Assembly (NCBI RefSeq): GCF_003122385.1
Contig: NZ_CP029255.1
Span: 62,001 to 126,000, forward strand
DNA: 64,000 nucleotides
Source of the DNA: Flavobacterium crocinum
Lineage (GTDB): Bacteria; Bacteroidota; Bacteroidia; Flavobacteriales; Flavobacteriaceae
Reading direction: 5' to 3'
Positions 1 through 8,471 of the stretch are shown one piece after another. The notes beneath the pieces were generated by a model. That model was given only the letters and a program-made list of their open reading frames with translations, did no database searches and was not told the DNA's origin. The position numbers were made by a program, and so were the translations under genes. Position 1 is the stretch's first letter. Every line of letters starts with the position of its first letter.

Positions 1-660
1 AAAGAATACTTAATCGACGATTTCGAAAAAGAATACTACAAAGCAATGGAATTAGGAATCAGCCTAAACCCTATTTTAAATTCTTTTCAGCATACTGTAA
101 AAGAATACAATATCACCGATGATCTCGTTCAGGCTTTTTTAAAAAGTATGAAACTTGATCTTATAAAATCAACTTACAACACCCAAACCGAATATGCCGA
201 TTATATTTACGGTTCAGCAGATGTTGTGGGTCTAATGTGCTTAAAGGTTTTTGTTGCTGGAAAAGAGCATAAATACGAGCAATTGAAAGCAGAAGCCATG
301 CGTTTAGGATCAGCTTTTCAGAAAGTGAATTTTTTGAGGGATTTAAAAGACGACAACACCATTTTAAACCGGACTTATTTTCCAGGCGTTAATCTTAACA
401 ATTTCAATGAAGATTCAAAAACGCAAATCATCAAAGAAATAGAAGAAGATTTCCGCATTGCTTATCAGGGAATTGTAAAATTGCCTATCGAAGCCAAATT
501 CGGAGTTTATACAGCTTATGTTTACTACAGAAAACTGCTCAAAAAACTTAAAAATACACCATCGCACGAAATTGGAAATGCGAGAATTAGAGTTTCTAAT
601 TATACAAAAGCGGGACTTTTGGCACAGTCGTTTGTGACTTATAAGCTGAAGCTGGTGTAA
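1..660 (+). CDS. crtB: Phytoene synthase, 3' part (5' end outside window)
   Basis: Squalene/phytoene synthase family enzyme that condenses two geranylgeranyl diphosphates into phytoene, the first committed step of carotenoid synthesis. The frame is open from base 1, so the true start lies upstream; 219 residues are visible. The second aspartate-rich motif is readable as NFLRDLKDD (about residues 110-118 of the visible part), preceded by the helix YIYGSADVVGLMCLKVF typical of the family. The first Asp motif should lie upstream of the window. The next gene is the carotenoid hydroxylase crtZ on the same strand, which supports a pigment cluster; a phytoene desaturase is expected upstream but cannot be seen. 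Confidence 0.93.
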   Translation, partial: KEYLIDDFEKEYYKAMELGISLNPILNSFQHTVKEYNITDDLVQAFLKSMKLDLIKSTYNTQTEYADYIYGSADVVGLMCLKVFVAGKEHKYEQLKAEAMRLGSAFQKVNFLRDLKDDNTILNRTYFPGVNLNNFNEDSKTQIIKEIEEDFRIAYQGIVKLPIEAKFGVYTAYVYYRKLLKKLKNTPSHEIGNARIRVSNYTKAGLLAQSFVTYKLKLV

Positions 661-696
661 TTAGATAACGGTTTATCGCAATCAATTAAGCCTACA

Positions 697-803
697 GTTT
701 GTCATCCTGAGGAACGAAGGATCCTCGCAAGTAGCTCGACAAAGATTGTCGATTTAGATTGTGGAGTTTCTCGCGAAGATTCTTCCTGCGTCAGAATGAC
801 AAG
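697..803. repeat. Dispersed ~105-bp inverted repeat, family A, copy 1
   Basis: The element starts TTTGTCATCCTGAGGAACGA and ends with an imperfect reverse complement (TCAGAATGACAA). The core has GCTCGACAAAGATTGTCG. Related copies lie at 3435-3540 (opposite orientation) and 41558-41661. This copy has the most degraded right arm. It fills the crtB-crtZ gap. It resembles a non-autonomous MITE or REP-like element; no transposase is attached. Confidence 0.8.
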
Positions 804-902
804 ATTGGGGAAATTAAAAAATCTTTTAGAGTCAATCTTTTATCATCTAAAGCAAAACTCAAAAGAAATAAAATCATAATTTTAATTTACAACATTTATA
901 AA

Positions 903-1343
903 ATGATTTCTTTTTTAATCTTTATAGGCGTTTTTCTGTTTATGGAATGTGTTACCTGGCTTACGCACAAATACGTAATGCACGGTTTTATGTGGTATTT
1001 TCATGCCGATCACCATCAACCGAAATACGAGGATACATTTGAACGCAACGACATTTTCTTTGTCATTTTTGCCATTCCGAGTATTCTCCTGTTTTATTTT
1101 GGTGTTCAGGGCGGATTTAATTATTTGTTTTTCATTGCATGCGGTGTTACGCTTTATGGCGTTTGTTATTTTTTAATTCACGATGTTTTGATTCATCAGC
1201 GTTTTAAATGGTTTAAAAACACGAAAAACAAATACCTCATCGGACTGAGAAAAGCGCATAAAATACACCACAAACACCTTGGAAAAGAAAAAGGAGAATG
1301 TTTCGGAATGTTGTTTGTACCATTTAAGTATTATAAAATGTAA
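903..1343 (+). CDS. crtZ: Beta-carotene hydroxylase (CrtZ type)
   Basis: Membrane di-iron hydroxylase of the fatty acid hydroxylase superfamily that converts beta-carotene to zeaxanthin. The 146-residue product carries all four expected histidine clusters: HKYVMH (HX4H), HADHH (HX2HH), HDVLIH (HX4H) and HKIHH (HX2HH), which are the iron ligands. Hydrophobic segments lie at about residues 1-20 and 50-90. The frame is open back to an ATG at 759, but that stretch runs through the dispersed repeat at 697-803, so the ATG at 903 (MISFLIFIG) is chosen; it gives the normal family length. It follows crtB and probably belongs to the same pigment transcription unit. Confidence 0.92.
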   Translation: MISFLIFIGVFLFMECVTWLTHKYVMHGFMWYFHADHHQPKYEDTFERNDIFFVIFAIPSILLFYFGVQGGFNYLFFIACGVTLYGVCYFLIHDVLIHQRFKWFKNTKNKYLIGLRKAHKIHHKHLGKEKGECFGMLFVPFKYYKM

Positions 1344-1374
1344 CTTGATTAGTAACATTTACAACAACTGATTT

Positions 1375-1884
1375 ATGAAACTATACAAAATAGCAACCGT
1401 TCAATATGTAAATGCCAGCGTTGAAGACTGCTGGGATTTTTTCTCCAGTCCAAAAAACCTGCAGACTATTACGCTTGATAATATGAATTTTGAAATTAAA
1501 GATTTTGACGAAAAGCGAATGTATCACGGACAAATTATAACTTATACTTTAAGACCGCTTTTAGGAATCAAAATTTCCTGGGTTACTGAAATCACTGCCT
1601 GTAAAGAAAACCAGTATTTTATCGATGTTCAGCGCTTTGGGCCATATAAATTATGGCATCACAAACACTTTTTTGAACGAACTCCAGACGGCGGAACCAA
1701 AATGACAGATATCGTTCATTATGCACTTCCTCTTGGAATTTTGGGACGTTTAATGAATAAATTAATTGTTAGAAATAAACTGAAAACCATTTTTGATTTC
1801 AGATACAACAAGATCGAAGAATTGTTCAATTCCAAATCACAACCCAAGATTATTCAAATTAACGCAGAGCAAAAGAGTATATAA
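1375..1884 (+). CDS. SRPBCC (START-like) family protein
   Basis: Protein of 169 residues with the SRPBCC/polyketide-cyclase fold signature: an N-terminal strand (YKIATVQYVNASVEDCWDFF), then a series of strands and a C-terminal helix. Relatives are often labelled cell division inhibitor-like or ligand-binding proteins and are frequently found in flavobacterial carotenoid clusters. The substrate is unknown. It starts 31 bases after crtZ on the same strand and is followed by the photolyase, a neighbourhood that fits light or pigment functions. No catalytic residues can be named. Confidence 0.8.
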   Translation: MKLYKIATVQYVNASVEDCWDFFSSPKNLQTITLDNMNFEIKDFDEKRMYHGQIITYTLRPLLGIKISWVTEITACKENQYFIDVQRFGPYKLWHHKHFFERTPDGGTKMTDIVHYALPLGILGRLMNKLIVRNKLKTIFDFRYNKIEELFNSKSQPKIIQINAEQKSI

Positions 1885-1894
1885 ATTTTATTTT

Positions 1895-2041
1895 AAACAC
1901 ATAGAAACATAGTTTTCATTGCGCAGAAAAAGGCGTTTCACTTGCATAAAAGCACATAGCTATATCTTGAAACTATGTGTTAGAAACTAGTTTCTTTCTA
2001 AATTCTTTTTAGGTAAAAAAAATCTATGTTTCTATGTGTTT
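1895..2041. repeat. Dispersed inverted repeat, family B (gene-free copy 1)
   Basis: The left end reads AAACACATAGAAACATAG and the right end is its perfect reverse complement, CTATGTTTCTATGTGTTT, giving a 147-bp element. The interior holds AGGCGTTTCACTTGC, a CACATAGCTAT segment and AGAAACTAGTTTCTTTCT. The copy at 8472-8610 matches this interior in inverted orientation. The same ends flank the GxxExxY gene at 21895-22506. It lies just upstream of the photolyase. Confidence 0.88.
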
Positions 2042-2086
2042 AAAACTATTCACAATACAAAATATTCGTTAAGCGAAAATTATAAA

Positions 2087-3382
2087 ATGACAAAACAAAA
2101 AGTTTCCTTTTTCTGGTTTAGACGTGATTTACGTTTAGAAGACAATACCGGATTATTTCACGCTTTACAATCCGATTTTCCAGTAATTCCATTATTTATT
2201 TTTGATGATGATATTCTGGATAATTTACCAAAAAATGATGCGAGAGTAAGCTTTATCAACGATTCTCTTCAAAAAATAAATACCGAATTAAACACTTTCG
2301 GATCCTCCATTTTAATCAAAAAAGGAAAAACTACAGCTGTCTGGAAATCGCTTTTAGAAGAATTTGATATTCAAAATGTATTTTTCAACAAAGATTACGA
2401 ACCGTTTGCCATCAAACGTGACATTGCCATTTCTTTTCTTTTAAAAGAAAATAATATCGAATCTTTCTCTTTCAAAGATCATGTTATCTTTGAAGAAAAA
2501 GAAATCACAAAATCCGACGGACTTCCATATACCGTTTATACTCCGTACAAAAATAAATGGCTAGAAAAATATCATTTTTCAGGTTCAGCTCCAGAATATG
2601 ATTCTAGTTCGTTGGTATCCAATTTCGCAAAAAATCAATTTAAGTTTCCTGATTTAGCTGAAATTGGTTTTGAAAGAAGTTCAATAAAAGTCCTTCCGCA
2701 CAACTTAACTCAAATTGCCAATTATAAAGAAACCCGGGATTTTCCCGCTTTAGACAGTACTTCTTATCTTTCTCCTCATTTGCGTTTCGGAACAGTGAGC
2801 ATTCGTAAACTGGTAAATTGGGCTAACCGAAAAAATCAGACTTTTTTAAGTGAATTGATTTGGAGAGAATTCTTTATTCAGATTCTTTTTAGCTTTCCAA
2901 ATTGCGTTAATCACAATTTCAAATCGGCTTACGACGGAATTCAATGGCGAAATAACGAAGACGATTTCAAACGCTGGTGCGAAGGAAATACAGGTTACCC
3001 AATGGTCGATGCTGGAATGCGACAGCTTAACGAAACGGGTTATATGCACAATCGTGTTCGTATGGTTGTGGCTAGTTTTCTCTGCAAACATTTATTAATT
3101 AACTGGCAATGGGGCGAAGCTTATTTTGCAGAAAAATTATTAGATTTTGAACTAGCTTCAAACGTCGGAAACTGGCAATGGGCAGCAGGAACAGGTTGCG
3201 ATGCTGCGCCTTATTTCAGAGTTTTTAATCCCGAAATCCAACAAAAGAAATTTGATGAAAAAGGCGAATATATCCGCAAATGGATTCCTGAGTTTGATTT
3301 TGGTTACGCTGAACCTATGGTTGATCACGCGTTTGCAAGAGATCGCGCGATTGCTACTTATAAGGCGGGAATTTTGAAATAA
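2087..3382 (+). CDS. phrB: Cryptochrome/deoxyribodipyrimidine photolyase (class I type)
   Basis: Flavoprotein of the photolyase/cryptochrome family, expected to repair cyclobutane pyrimidine dimers with blue light. The 431 residues show the N-terminal Rossmann antenna domain (FFWFRRDLRLEDNTGLFHAL) and the C-terminal FAD domain with LNETGYMHNRVRMVVASFL and GNWQWAAGTGCDAAPYFRVF, the class I FAD-binding signature. An in-frame ATG at 2036 sits inside the right arm of the family B repeat, so the ATG at 2087 (MTKQKVSFFWF) is preferred; it places the conserved FWFRRDLR at the usual position. Next to carotenoid genes it fits a photoprotection block. A cryptochrome-type sensory role cannot be excluded. 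Confidence 0.92.
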   Translation: MTKQKVSFFWFRRDLRLEDNTGLFHALQSDFPVIPLFIFDDDILDNLPKNDARVSFINDSLQKINTELNTFGSSILIKKGKTTAVWKSLLEEFDIQNVFFNKDYEPFAIKRDIAISFLLKENNIESFSFKDHVIFEEKEITKSDGLPYTVYTPYKNKWLEKYHFSGSAPEYDSSSLVSNFAKNQFKFPDLAEIGFERSSIKVLPHNLTQIANYKETRDFPALDSTSYLSPHLRFGTVSIRKLVNWANRKNQTFLSELIWREFFIQILFSFPNCVNHNFKSAYDGIQWRNNEDDFKRWCEGNTGYPMVDAGMRQLNETGYMHNRVRMVVASFLCKHLLINWQWGEAYFAEKLLDFELASNVGNWQWAAGTGCDAAPYFRVFNPEIQQKKFDEKGEYIRKWIPEFDFGYAEPMVDHAFARDRAIATYKAGILK

Positions 3383-3434
3383 GTTTTATTTTGTTTCCCG
3401 CAGATTTTGCAGATCTGGCAGATTTATACTCATT

Positions 3435-3540
3435 TTTGTCATCCTGACGAAGGAAGGATCTCCGCAAGAAACTCCGCAATCAAAATCGCCAATCTTTGTA
3501 GAGCTACTTGCGAAGATCCTTCCTTCGTCAGGATGACAAA
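3435..3540. repeat. Dispersed ~105-bp inverted repeat, family A, copy 2
   Basis: Arms of about 34 bp are nearly perfect: TTTGTCATCCTGACGAAGGA on the left and its complement ending GGATGACAAA on the right. The core (AATCTTTGTAGAGCTACTTG) is the reverse complement of the core of copy 1, so this copy is inverted. It lies in the convergent gap between the photolyase and the AarF gene. Confidence 0.88.
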
Positions 3541-3554
3541 CTGGGCGAAAAAAA

Positions 3555-3587
3555 ACCTTTGTCAAAGTTTAAAACTTTGACAAAGGT
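3555..3587. repeat. Perfect 16-bp stem hairpin
   Basis: ACCTTTGTCAAAGTTT is followed by one base and its exact reverse complement. It lies between convergent genes and could act as a bidirectional terminator, but no long T-run follows on either side. It could equally be a palindromic repeat unit. Confidence 0.6.
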
Positions 3588-3600
3588 CTACATTATAAGA

Positions 3601-3658
3601 TTGGAATTTGGACCCGAGCGATAGCGAATAGGCGAAGCAATTTAAAAAATTGGAATTT
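3601..3658. repeat. TTGGAATTT palindromic repeat family, copy 1
   Basis: It begins TTGGAATTTGGA and ends TTTAAAAAATTGGAATTT. Between these sits CCCGAGCGATAGCGAATAGG-type sequence, which is absent from the related copies at 25886-25917 and 41684-41712. It ends just before the stop of the AarF gene. Confidence 0.55.
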
Positions 3659-3664
3659 CCTCAA

Positions 3665-4969
3665 CTAGTATTTCAAATAATTCTCCACTACAATTTTCGC
3701 TTTCAAATCGAACATTAAATTATAAAGTCCGAAGAAAGTGCGGTTCATGTAGATGAAATGTTTAGAACCACGATTTCCGTTCATTTTTTTCAAGTTTGTG
3801 TCTTCAGAGAAACGTTTTCCTAATTCGGCGATAGCGTTAAAGAAAGTTTCATCGGCAAAATCGAAAGTTTCGTTTTGGAAAGGTCTCGTGAAAAGCGATA
3901 ACAAATCATGAAACATTTCGGTGAAATATTCTACTTCAGCAGGTGTATCGTCTGGACGAAGAATTTCTAATTCGAACAATTTTTCGTTGAAACGTTTTTC
4001 ATCTGTAATTACATTTTTATTAATCAGTTCAAAATACGGCGTATAGAAATCATCGGGAATCTGCTTCATACAGCCAAAATCCAATGCTATTAATTGATTT
4101 TGATCGTCAACCAAAAAGTTTCCAGGATGCGGATCGGCGTGAACTTTTCGCAAAACGTGAATTTGGTACATATAAAAATCCCAAAGCGCCTGTCCTAATT
4201 TATCTCCTGTTTCCTGATCAAAGTTTTTAGCAGTAAATTCAGAAAGATGAATTCCTGTCATCCAATCCATTGTGATGATTTTCTCTGATGAAAACTCTGG
4301 ATAATAATTCGGAAAAGTAATGTTTTCAATTTTATGACAGGCTTCAACTACTTCCTGGCTTTGTTTTAATTCCAGCAAATAATTGGTTTCTTCAATCAAT
4401 TTGTCTTCAACCTCTTTAAAATATTTATCTGAATCTTTTCCCTGCAGATTAAACATTCTGATCGCAATTGGCTTAACCAAAGCCAAATCTGAAGAAATAC
4501 TATTGGCAACACCCGGATATTGAATTTTAACCGCTAGTTTTTTATCATTTTTCTTAGCCAAATGTACCTGACCAATACTCGCTGCATTTACCGAATTCGG
4601 ATTGAATTCATCGAAGATTTCATAAGGCGTTTTGCCAAAATTGCTTTTAAATGTTTTTAAAACTAAAGGCGCAGAAAGAGGTGGAACAGAAAACTGTGAC
4701 AACGAAAATTTCTCCACATAAGCCTGAGGCAGGAAGTTCTTGTCCATGCTTAACATCTGCGCCACTTTAAGAGCACTTCCCTTTAAGCTTTTTAGTCCGT
4801 CGTAAATATCTTCGGCGTTATTTTCGTTTAGTTTATCCCGGGTCAAATCTGGATTTACAACTTTTTCGGCATAATGCTTAATGTAGTTTACTCCAATTTT
4901 TGCTCCGGTTTGAACCAGTTTTCCGGCTCTTTCTATTTTTGAAGTTGGAATATAATCGATTGTTTTCAT
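3665..4969 (-). CDS. ABC1/AarF/UbiB-family atypical kinase
   Basis: Member of the UbiB/AarF (ABC1) kinase-like family, linked elsewhere to isoprenoid quinone or lipid homeostasis. The 434-residue product has the features of the fold: the QVH loop in NAASIGQVHLAKK, the lysine in AVKIQYPGV, the catalytic segment VHADPHPGNFLVDD and the metal-binding LIALDFGCMK. No membrane anchor is evident at the C-terminus. Its start overlaps the stop of the upstream TetR-like gene in a TAATG arrangement, so the two are translationally coupled. The substrate is unknown; a role in quinone or carotenoid-lipid metabolism would be a guess from location. Confidence 0.88.
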   Translation of the reverse strand: MKTIDYIPTSKIERAGKLVQTGAKIGVNYIKHYAEKVVNPDLTRDKLNENNAEDIYDGLKSLKGSALKVAQMLSMDKNFLPQAYVEKFSLSQFSVPPLSAPLVLKTFKSNFGKTPYEIFDEFNPNSVNAASIGQVHLAKKNDKKLAVKIQYPGVANSISSDLALVKPIAIRMFNLQGKDSDKYFKEVEDKLIEETNYLLELKQSQEVVEACHKIENITFPNYYPEFSSEKIITMDWMTGIHLSEFTAKNFDQETGDKLGQALWDFYMYQIHVLRKVHADPHPGNFLVDDQNQLIALDFGCMKQIPDDFYTPYFELINKNVITDEKRFNEKLFELEILRPDDTPAEVEYFTEMFHDLLSLFTRPFQNETFDFADETFFNAIAELGKRFSEDTNLKKMNGNRGSKHFIYMNRTFFGLYNLMFDLKAKIVVENYLKY

Positions 4970-5628
4970 TATCTGCTGTGTATTTTTTCTTTAAATAGAA
5001 ATTTTCCAAAATCTATTAAATGATTCATTGGCGCTACATTCATCAATTCAAATGAAGCATTAACCGACTTTTCTATAAAAATATCTGTTTTCTCAAATCC
5101 AGCCGATTCGTCTTCCATCCAGAATTTAATCGTCATCATCAATTGTAACCAGGCCGATTCCTGAATGGTTTTTTCCTGAAACTTCTGAAATCTTTCCTGT
5201 TCCAATCTGTAATCATCTGTCAGGATCTCTGAAACATAATTTTTAAAGCTTTCGCGAAGTGTAGTCAGCTGCACTAAATTTTTAAGTGGATTTCTGTCGA
5301 TTTTAAGGGTTTGCAAAACGTAACTTCTGTTTGTCGTTAAAACTTCGAAGAAAGTAAAATAGAAACTCAGCATTTTATTTTTCATATCATATTGCTGATA
5401 TTCCTCATTCTTCTGAAGCAAACCAACTGTGTTTTCAAAAAACAGTCGGAATATTTCTTTTTCTAAACCCTCTAATGTTCCAAAAAAGGAATAAAACTCA
5501 GCTTCAGTAAAATCATTTTCTTTGGCAAAATGATAAACCGATTTTGGTTTTTGTCCTTTTTCTAAAACTTCTTCCATGTATATTGAAACGATGTCATCTT
5601 TGGTAATCACCTTTTTTTTAGTCGCCAT
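4969..5628 (-). CDS. TetR-like transcriptional regulator
   Basis: A 219-residue protein with an N-terminal TetR-type helix-turn-helix (about residues 10-55; KSVYHFAKENDFTEAEFYSF) and a divergent helical C-terminal domain. It overlaps the AarF-type kinase gene by one base (TAATG), which suggests the two act together and possibly that the regulator controls its own operon. The region before the start carries AAACATTGTTTAAGTACCTT with a nearby CTTAAACAAG, an imperfect inverted pair that could be an operator. The ligand is unknown. Confidence 0.75.
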   Translation of the reverse strand: MATKKKVITKDDIVSIYMEEVLEKGQKPKSVYHFAKENDFTEAEFYSFFGTLEGLEKEIFRLFFENTVGLLQKNEEYQQYDMKNKMLSFYFTFFEVLTTNRSYVLQTLKIDRNPLKNLVQLTTLRESFKNYVSEILTDDYRLEQERFQKFQEKTIQESAWLQLMMTIKFWMEDESAGFEKTDIFIEKSVNASFELMNVAPMNHLIDFGKFLFKEKIHSR

Positions 5629-5726
5629 TTTATTAAAATTTAGAATTTGCCATAAAGGTAAACATTGTTTAAGTACCTTTACTAATCCTTAAACAAGTTA
5701 GACTGTTAAATATATTATAAACTATT

Positions 5727-6638
5727 ATGGCTCAAAATGTTCTATTAACGGGCGGAAGCGGATTCATTGGAAAACATTTAACAGATGTTCTTCTTGAAGC
5801 TGGATTTACTGTATCTGTTTTGAGCCGTTCTGCCAAAGAAAGTTCTGCTGCCATAACGTATTACAAATGGGATTTAAATAAAAACTACATTGATGAAAAT
5901 GCAGTTTTAAATGCCGATTATATTATTCATCTTGCCGGCGAAGGAATTGTAGAAAAAAGATGGACGAATAAACGTAAAAGAGCCATTCTGGAAAGCCGTG
6001 TAAAACCAATTGATTTAATTCTTTCGGTATTAGAAAAAAACAATAAAAAACTGGAAGCTTTTGTTTCTGCTTCGGCAGTTGGGATTTATGGCGCTGTTAC
6101 GAGTCATAAAATCTGTACCGAGAATACACCTCCAGCAGATGATTTTCTGGGTACAACCTGTCAAAAATGGGAAAGCGCCGTGGATAAAATCGGCGCTCTA
6201 GAGATTAGAACTGTTAAAATAAGAACTGGAATTGTTTTTGGCAAAAATGAAGGTTTTCTAAAAAAACTAACTCCAAGTTTTAAATCTGGTTTCGGTGCCG
6301 TTTTAGGCACGGGAAAACAATACCTTCCCTGGATTCATATTGATGATTTATGTAGTATTTATTTAAAAGCTATCGAAGATCCAGAATTAGAAGGACCATA
6401 TAACGCCTGCATCACTGACAATACCACGAATTCCAGATTTTCTAAGACATTCGCTAAATTGTTTGACTACACTATTTGGTTACCCAAAATTCCTCCTTTC
6501 TTTTTAAAAATAGTTTTAGGTGAAATGAGTGAAGCTGTGTTAACAGGACAAAGAGTTTCTTCTGAAAAAATTCAGAAAACAGGTTTCGAATTTCAGTTTA
6601 CAGATTTAGAAAAAACATTAATTAACTGCTTAAAATAA
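5727..6638 (+). CDS. TIGR01777-family NAD-dependent epimerase/oxidoreductase
   Basis: Atypical extended short-chain dehydrogenase of the YfcH/TIGR01777 family, 303 residues. The dinucleotide-binding motif LLTGGSGFIGKHL lies at residues 6-18. The typical LPWIHIDDLCSIY follows in the middle, and the C-terminal DUF1731 segment (EAVLTGQRVSSEKIQKTGF) is complete. The cellular substrate is unknown for the family. It is transcribed divergently from the TetR-like gene, with about 98 bases between the starts, so the promoter region may be shared. It ends 4 bases from the convergent YceI-like gene. Confidence 0.9.
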   Translation: MAQNVLLTGGSGFIGKHLTDVLLEAGFTVSVLSRSAKESSAAITYYKWDLNKNYIDENAVLNADYIIHLAGEGIVEKRWTNKRKRAILESRVKPIDLILSVLEKNNKKLEAFVSASAVGIYGAVTSHKICTENTPPADDFLGTTCQKWESAVDKIGALEIRTVKIRTGIVFGKNEGFLKKLTPSFKSGFGAVLGTGKQYLPWIHIDDLCSIYLKAIEDPELEGPYNACITDNTTNSRFSKTFAKLFDYTIWLPKIPPFFLKIVLGEMSEAVLTGQRVSSEKIQKTGFEFQFTDLEKTLINCLK

Positions 6639-6642
6639 TCTC

Positions 6643-7212
6643 TTATTTTAAAGTAGCATACATTCCTTCTTCATCATGAATAATTCCCGTCAATTCTGTA
6701 TTGGCGGTTTGGGAAATTTTCGACGCGATTTTGCTTGGGATTTTGATATTGAAATCGGAAACCGTTATCGGAAAATCTGAAATTACCTGAATTCCTTCGG
6801 GAACTCTTTTGATTAAAGCATTTACGACAATTTCTTTCGACTTGCCTTTCATATTCAGTTTTCCTTTAATCTCGTATTTCTTTTCGATTTCATTAATATC
6901 TTTTAAATCAAATTTTTCGATCTTACCTTTAAAAACCGCTTTTGGGTAACGGTTGCTTTCTAAATAATTTTCGTTAAAATGCTCCTGCATTAAATCTAAT
7001 TTAAACCGGAAATCTTTGATCATAACAGTACAAACAAAAGTGCTGGTTTTAGGCTCCAAAAGAATTATAACCTGTCTGTTTACTGCTTTTATCTCTTCAA
7101 ATAAAGGAACGGAAGCTTCAAAATTTACAGTTCCCGTGTTGGTAAAAAATCTGTCCTGGGCGAGTACAGTAAAAGCAGTTAAAAGTAAAAATAATAAGGT
7201 AGTTGTTTTCAT
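6643..7212 (-). CDS. YceI-like secreted lipocalin-fold protein
   Basis: Protein of 189 residues with a signal peptide (MKTTTLLFLLLTAFTVLA, cleavage before QDRFF) followed by a YceI-type domain with the ordered features FTNTGTVNFEAS, LDLMQEHFNENYLES, YPKAVFKGKIEKF and VVNALIKRV. YceI proteins are periplasmic barrels that bind isoprenoid-like lipids in characterised members; the ligand here is unknown. An in-frame ATG lies four codons upstream (7224), but MKTTTLL gives a standard signal peptide. It sits convergently against the TIGR01777 gene with only 4 bases between the stops. Confidence 0.82.
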   Translation of the reverse strand: MKTTTLLFLLLTAFTVLAQDRFFTNTGTVNFEASVPLFEEIKAVNRQVIILLEPKTSTFVCTVMIKDFRFKLDLMQEHFNENYLESNRYPKAVFKGKIEKFDLKDINEIEKKYEIKGKLNMKGKSKEIVVNALIKRVPEGIQVISDFPITVSDFNIKIPSKIASKISQTANTELTGIIHDEEGMYATLK

Positions 7213-7320
7213 AATCGTCTGCATTTAAACAATTATGTCATTCAATTTGTCTTGGTTAACAGAAGGTAAAAAAATTAGATTCCGACTAATCTGGAAAAAT
7301 CGAACGGCAATACTCCGTGA

Positions 7321-7367
7321 ATAAATTTCGTAACCCTAATGATTACACTTAAAGTTACGAAATTTAT
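7321..7367. repeat. 14-bp perfect inverted repeat, 19-nt loop
   Basis: ATAAATTTCGTAAC at 7321-7334 is the exact reverse complement of 7354-7367. It lies in the gene-free 7213-7448 stretch, downstream of the VOC gene and upstream of the YceI-like gene. There is no T-run, so a simple terminator is not obvious; it could be an operator or an RNA hairpin. I see nothing else in this gap. Confidence 0.6.
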
Positions 7368-7448
7368 GCCTGAAAAGTTCTCTGGCTAATGCTAAATATT
7401 TGTGAATATTTTTAACCTAAAAATGCCTTTAGTCGATGTAAAATGTAT

Positions 7449-7850
7449 TTAAACCACATTTTCAACTTCTGTACAAATTTCAATCAAAAAACCGTTCAAA
7501 TCTCTGGCGTAAGCAACAACTTGTCCCCATGGTTTTTCTACCGGTTCTGAAACAATTACAGCTCCAAAAGAAGTGGCTTTTTGTAAAACTTCGGGAACAT
7601 TATCTACAATAAATCCTATTTCTATAGCAAAGGGTTTGTCTTCTAAACTGCTTTCTATAAAACCATCAGCGAGATTTTGAGATGCCAGACTTTTTGTGGC
7701 GAATGCCAGTGCGGTTGCACCTGTATTTAATTCTGCATAATCGTGATCAGGACTTATAAATTTCCTGTGAAACCCAAATGCGTTTTCGTAAAATGCTACT
7801 GATTCTTCTACATCTTCAACGTATAATATTGTATATCCAAACTTTATCAT
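7449..7850 (-). CDS. VOC superfamily (glyoxalase/bleomycin-resistance-like) protein
   Basis: Small 133-residue protein of the vicinal oxygen chelate fold with two beta-alpha-beta-beta-beta modules: FGYTILYVEDVEESVAFYEN at the N-terminus and IEIGFIVDNVPEVLQKA in the second half, ending RDLNGFLIEICTEV. Candidate metal ligands include the C-terminal glutamate of FLIEICT. The family covers glyoxalases, dioxygenases and antibiotic-binding proteins, and the sequence does not decide among them. It is probably monocistronic; the thioesterase gene lies 40 bases upstream on the same strand. Confidence 0.85.
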   Translation of the reverse strand: MIKFGYTILYVEDVEESVAFYENAFGFHRKFISPDHDYAELNTGATALAFATKSLASQNLADGFIESSLEDKPFAIEIGFIVDNVPEVLQKATSFGAVIVSEPVEKPWGQVVAYARDLNGFLIEICTEVENVV

Positions 7851-7890
7851 AATTTCTCTATTTAATGTGTTTGAATTAAATATAAGAAAT

Positions 7891-8439
7891 TTAACTGATT
7901 TCTAAAAGAACATTATACTTTTCTAAACTCGCCAGATCTTCAATTGAATTGATATTAGTCAGTTTTTCGTGTTCTTCTACTTCTTTGCGAACTTCAATAT
8001 GTTTGATGGCTTTTCTAAAACGGCGTACTTCTTCCAGATTGGATAAAATTAATCCCGGCACCTGGACACTTTTTCCTTCTTTGTCTTTGGCAACCATTGT
8101 AAAATAAGAGGAATTACAATGTTTGATTGCTCCGGTTTGAATATTTTCTGCTTCAACACGAATTCCAACAATCATTGAGCTTCTTCCCACATAATTTACA
8201 GAAGCTTTCATGGTTACCAATTCACCAACTTCAATTGGTTTCAGGAAATTTACCGTATCAACCGAAGCCGTTACACAATAATTACCACTAAATTTTGATG
8301 CCGAAGCAAATGCAATCTGATCTAACAATTGTAAAATATATCCTCCGTGAATTTTACCGCTAAAATTGGTATGCGAAGGAAGCATTAATTCTGATATACT
8401 AATTTTTGATGAAGAAACGGGTTTAAAATCTGTAGTCAT
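7891..8439 (-). CDS. Acyl-CoA thioesterase (hotdog fold)
   Basis: Hotdog-fold acyl-CoA thioesterase of the YciA/BACH-like group, 182 residues. The characteristic stretch NFSGKIHGGYILQLLDQIAF holds the catalytic aspartate (LLD) and the central helix, followed by SVDTVNFLKPIEVGELV. The C-terminal extension of about 40 residues is charged and may be helical. The enzyme hydrolyses acyl-CoA to free acid and CoA; chain-length preference cannot be read from sequence. A family B repeat lies directly upstream of its start. Confidence 0.88.
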   Translation of the reverse strand: MTTDFKPVSSSKISISELMLPSHTNFSGKIHGGYILQLLDQIAFASASKFSGNYCVTASVDTVNFLKPIEVGELVTMKASVNYVGRSSMIVGIRVEAENIQTGAIKHCNSSYFTMVAKDKEGKSVQVPGLILSNLEEVRRFRKAIKHIEVRKEVEEHEKLTNINSIEDLASLEKYNVLLEIS

Positions 8440-8471
8440 GCTTTTTGTTTTTAGGAATGGTTAGTTTTTTT

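Noticed and set aside
759..902. Extension of crtZ to an upstream ATG at 759
   Set aside because: The extra 48 codons run through the family A repeat, are not hydroxylase-like, and give a length atypical for CrtZ.
2036..2086. Upstream ATG for the photolyase at 2036
   Set aside because: It lies within the right arm of the family B repeat; the ATG at 2087 fits the family N-terminus.
7321..7367. Inverted repeat as terminator of the VOC gene
   Set aside because: It lies about 80 bases past the stop, has a 19-nt loop and no T-run on the minus strand.
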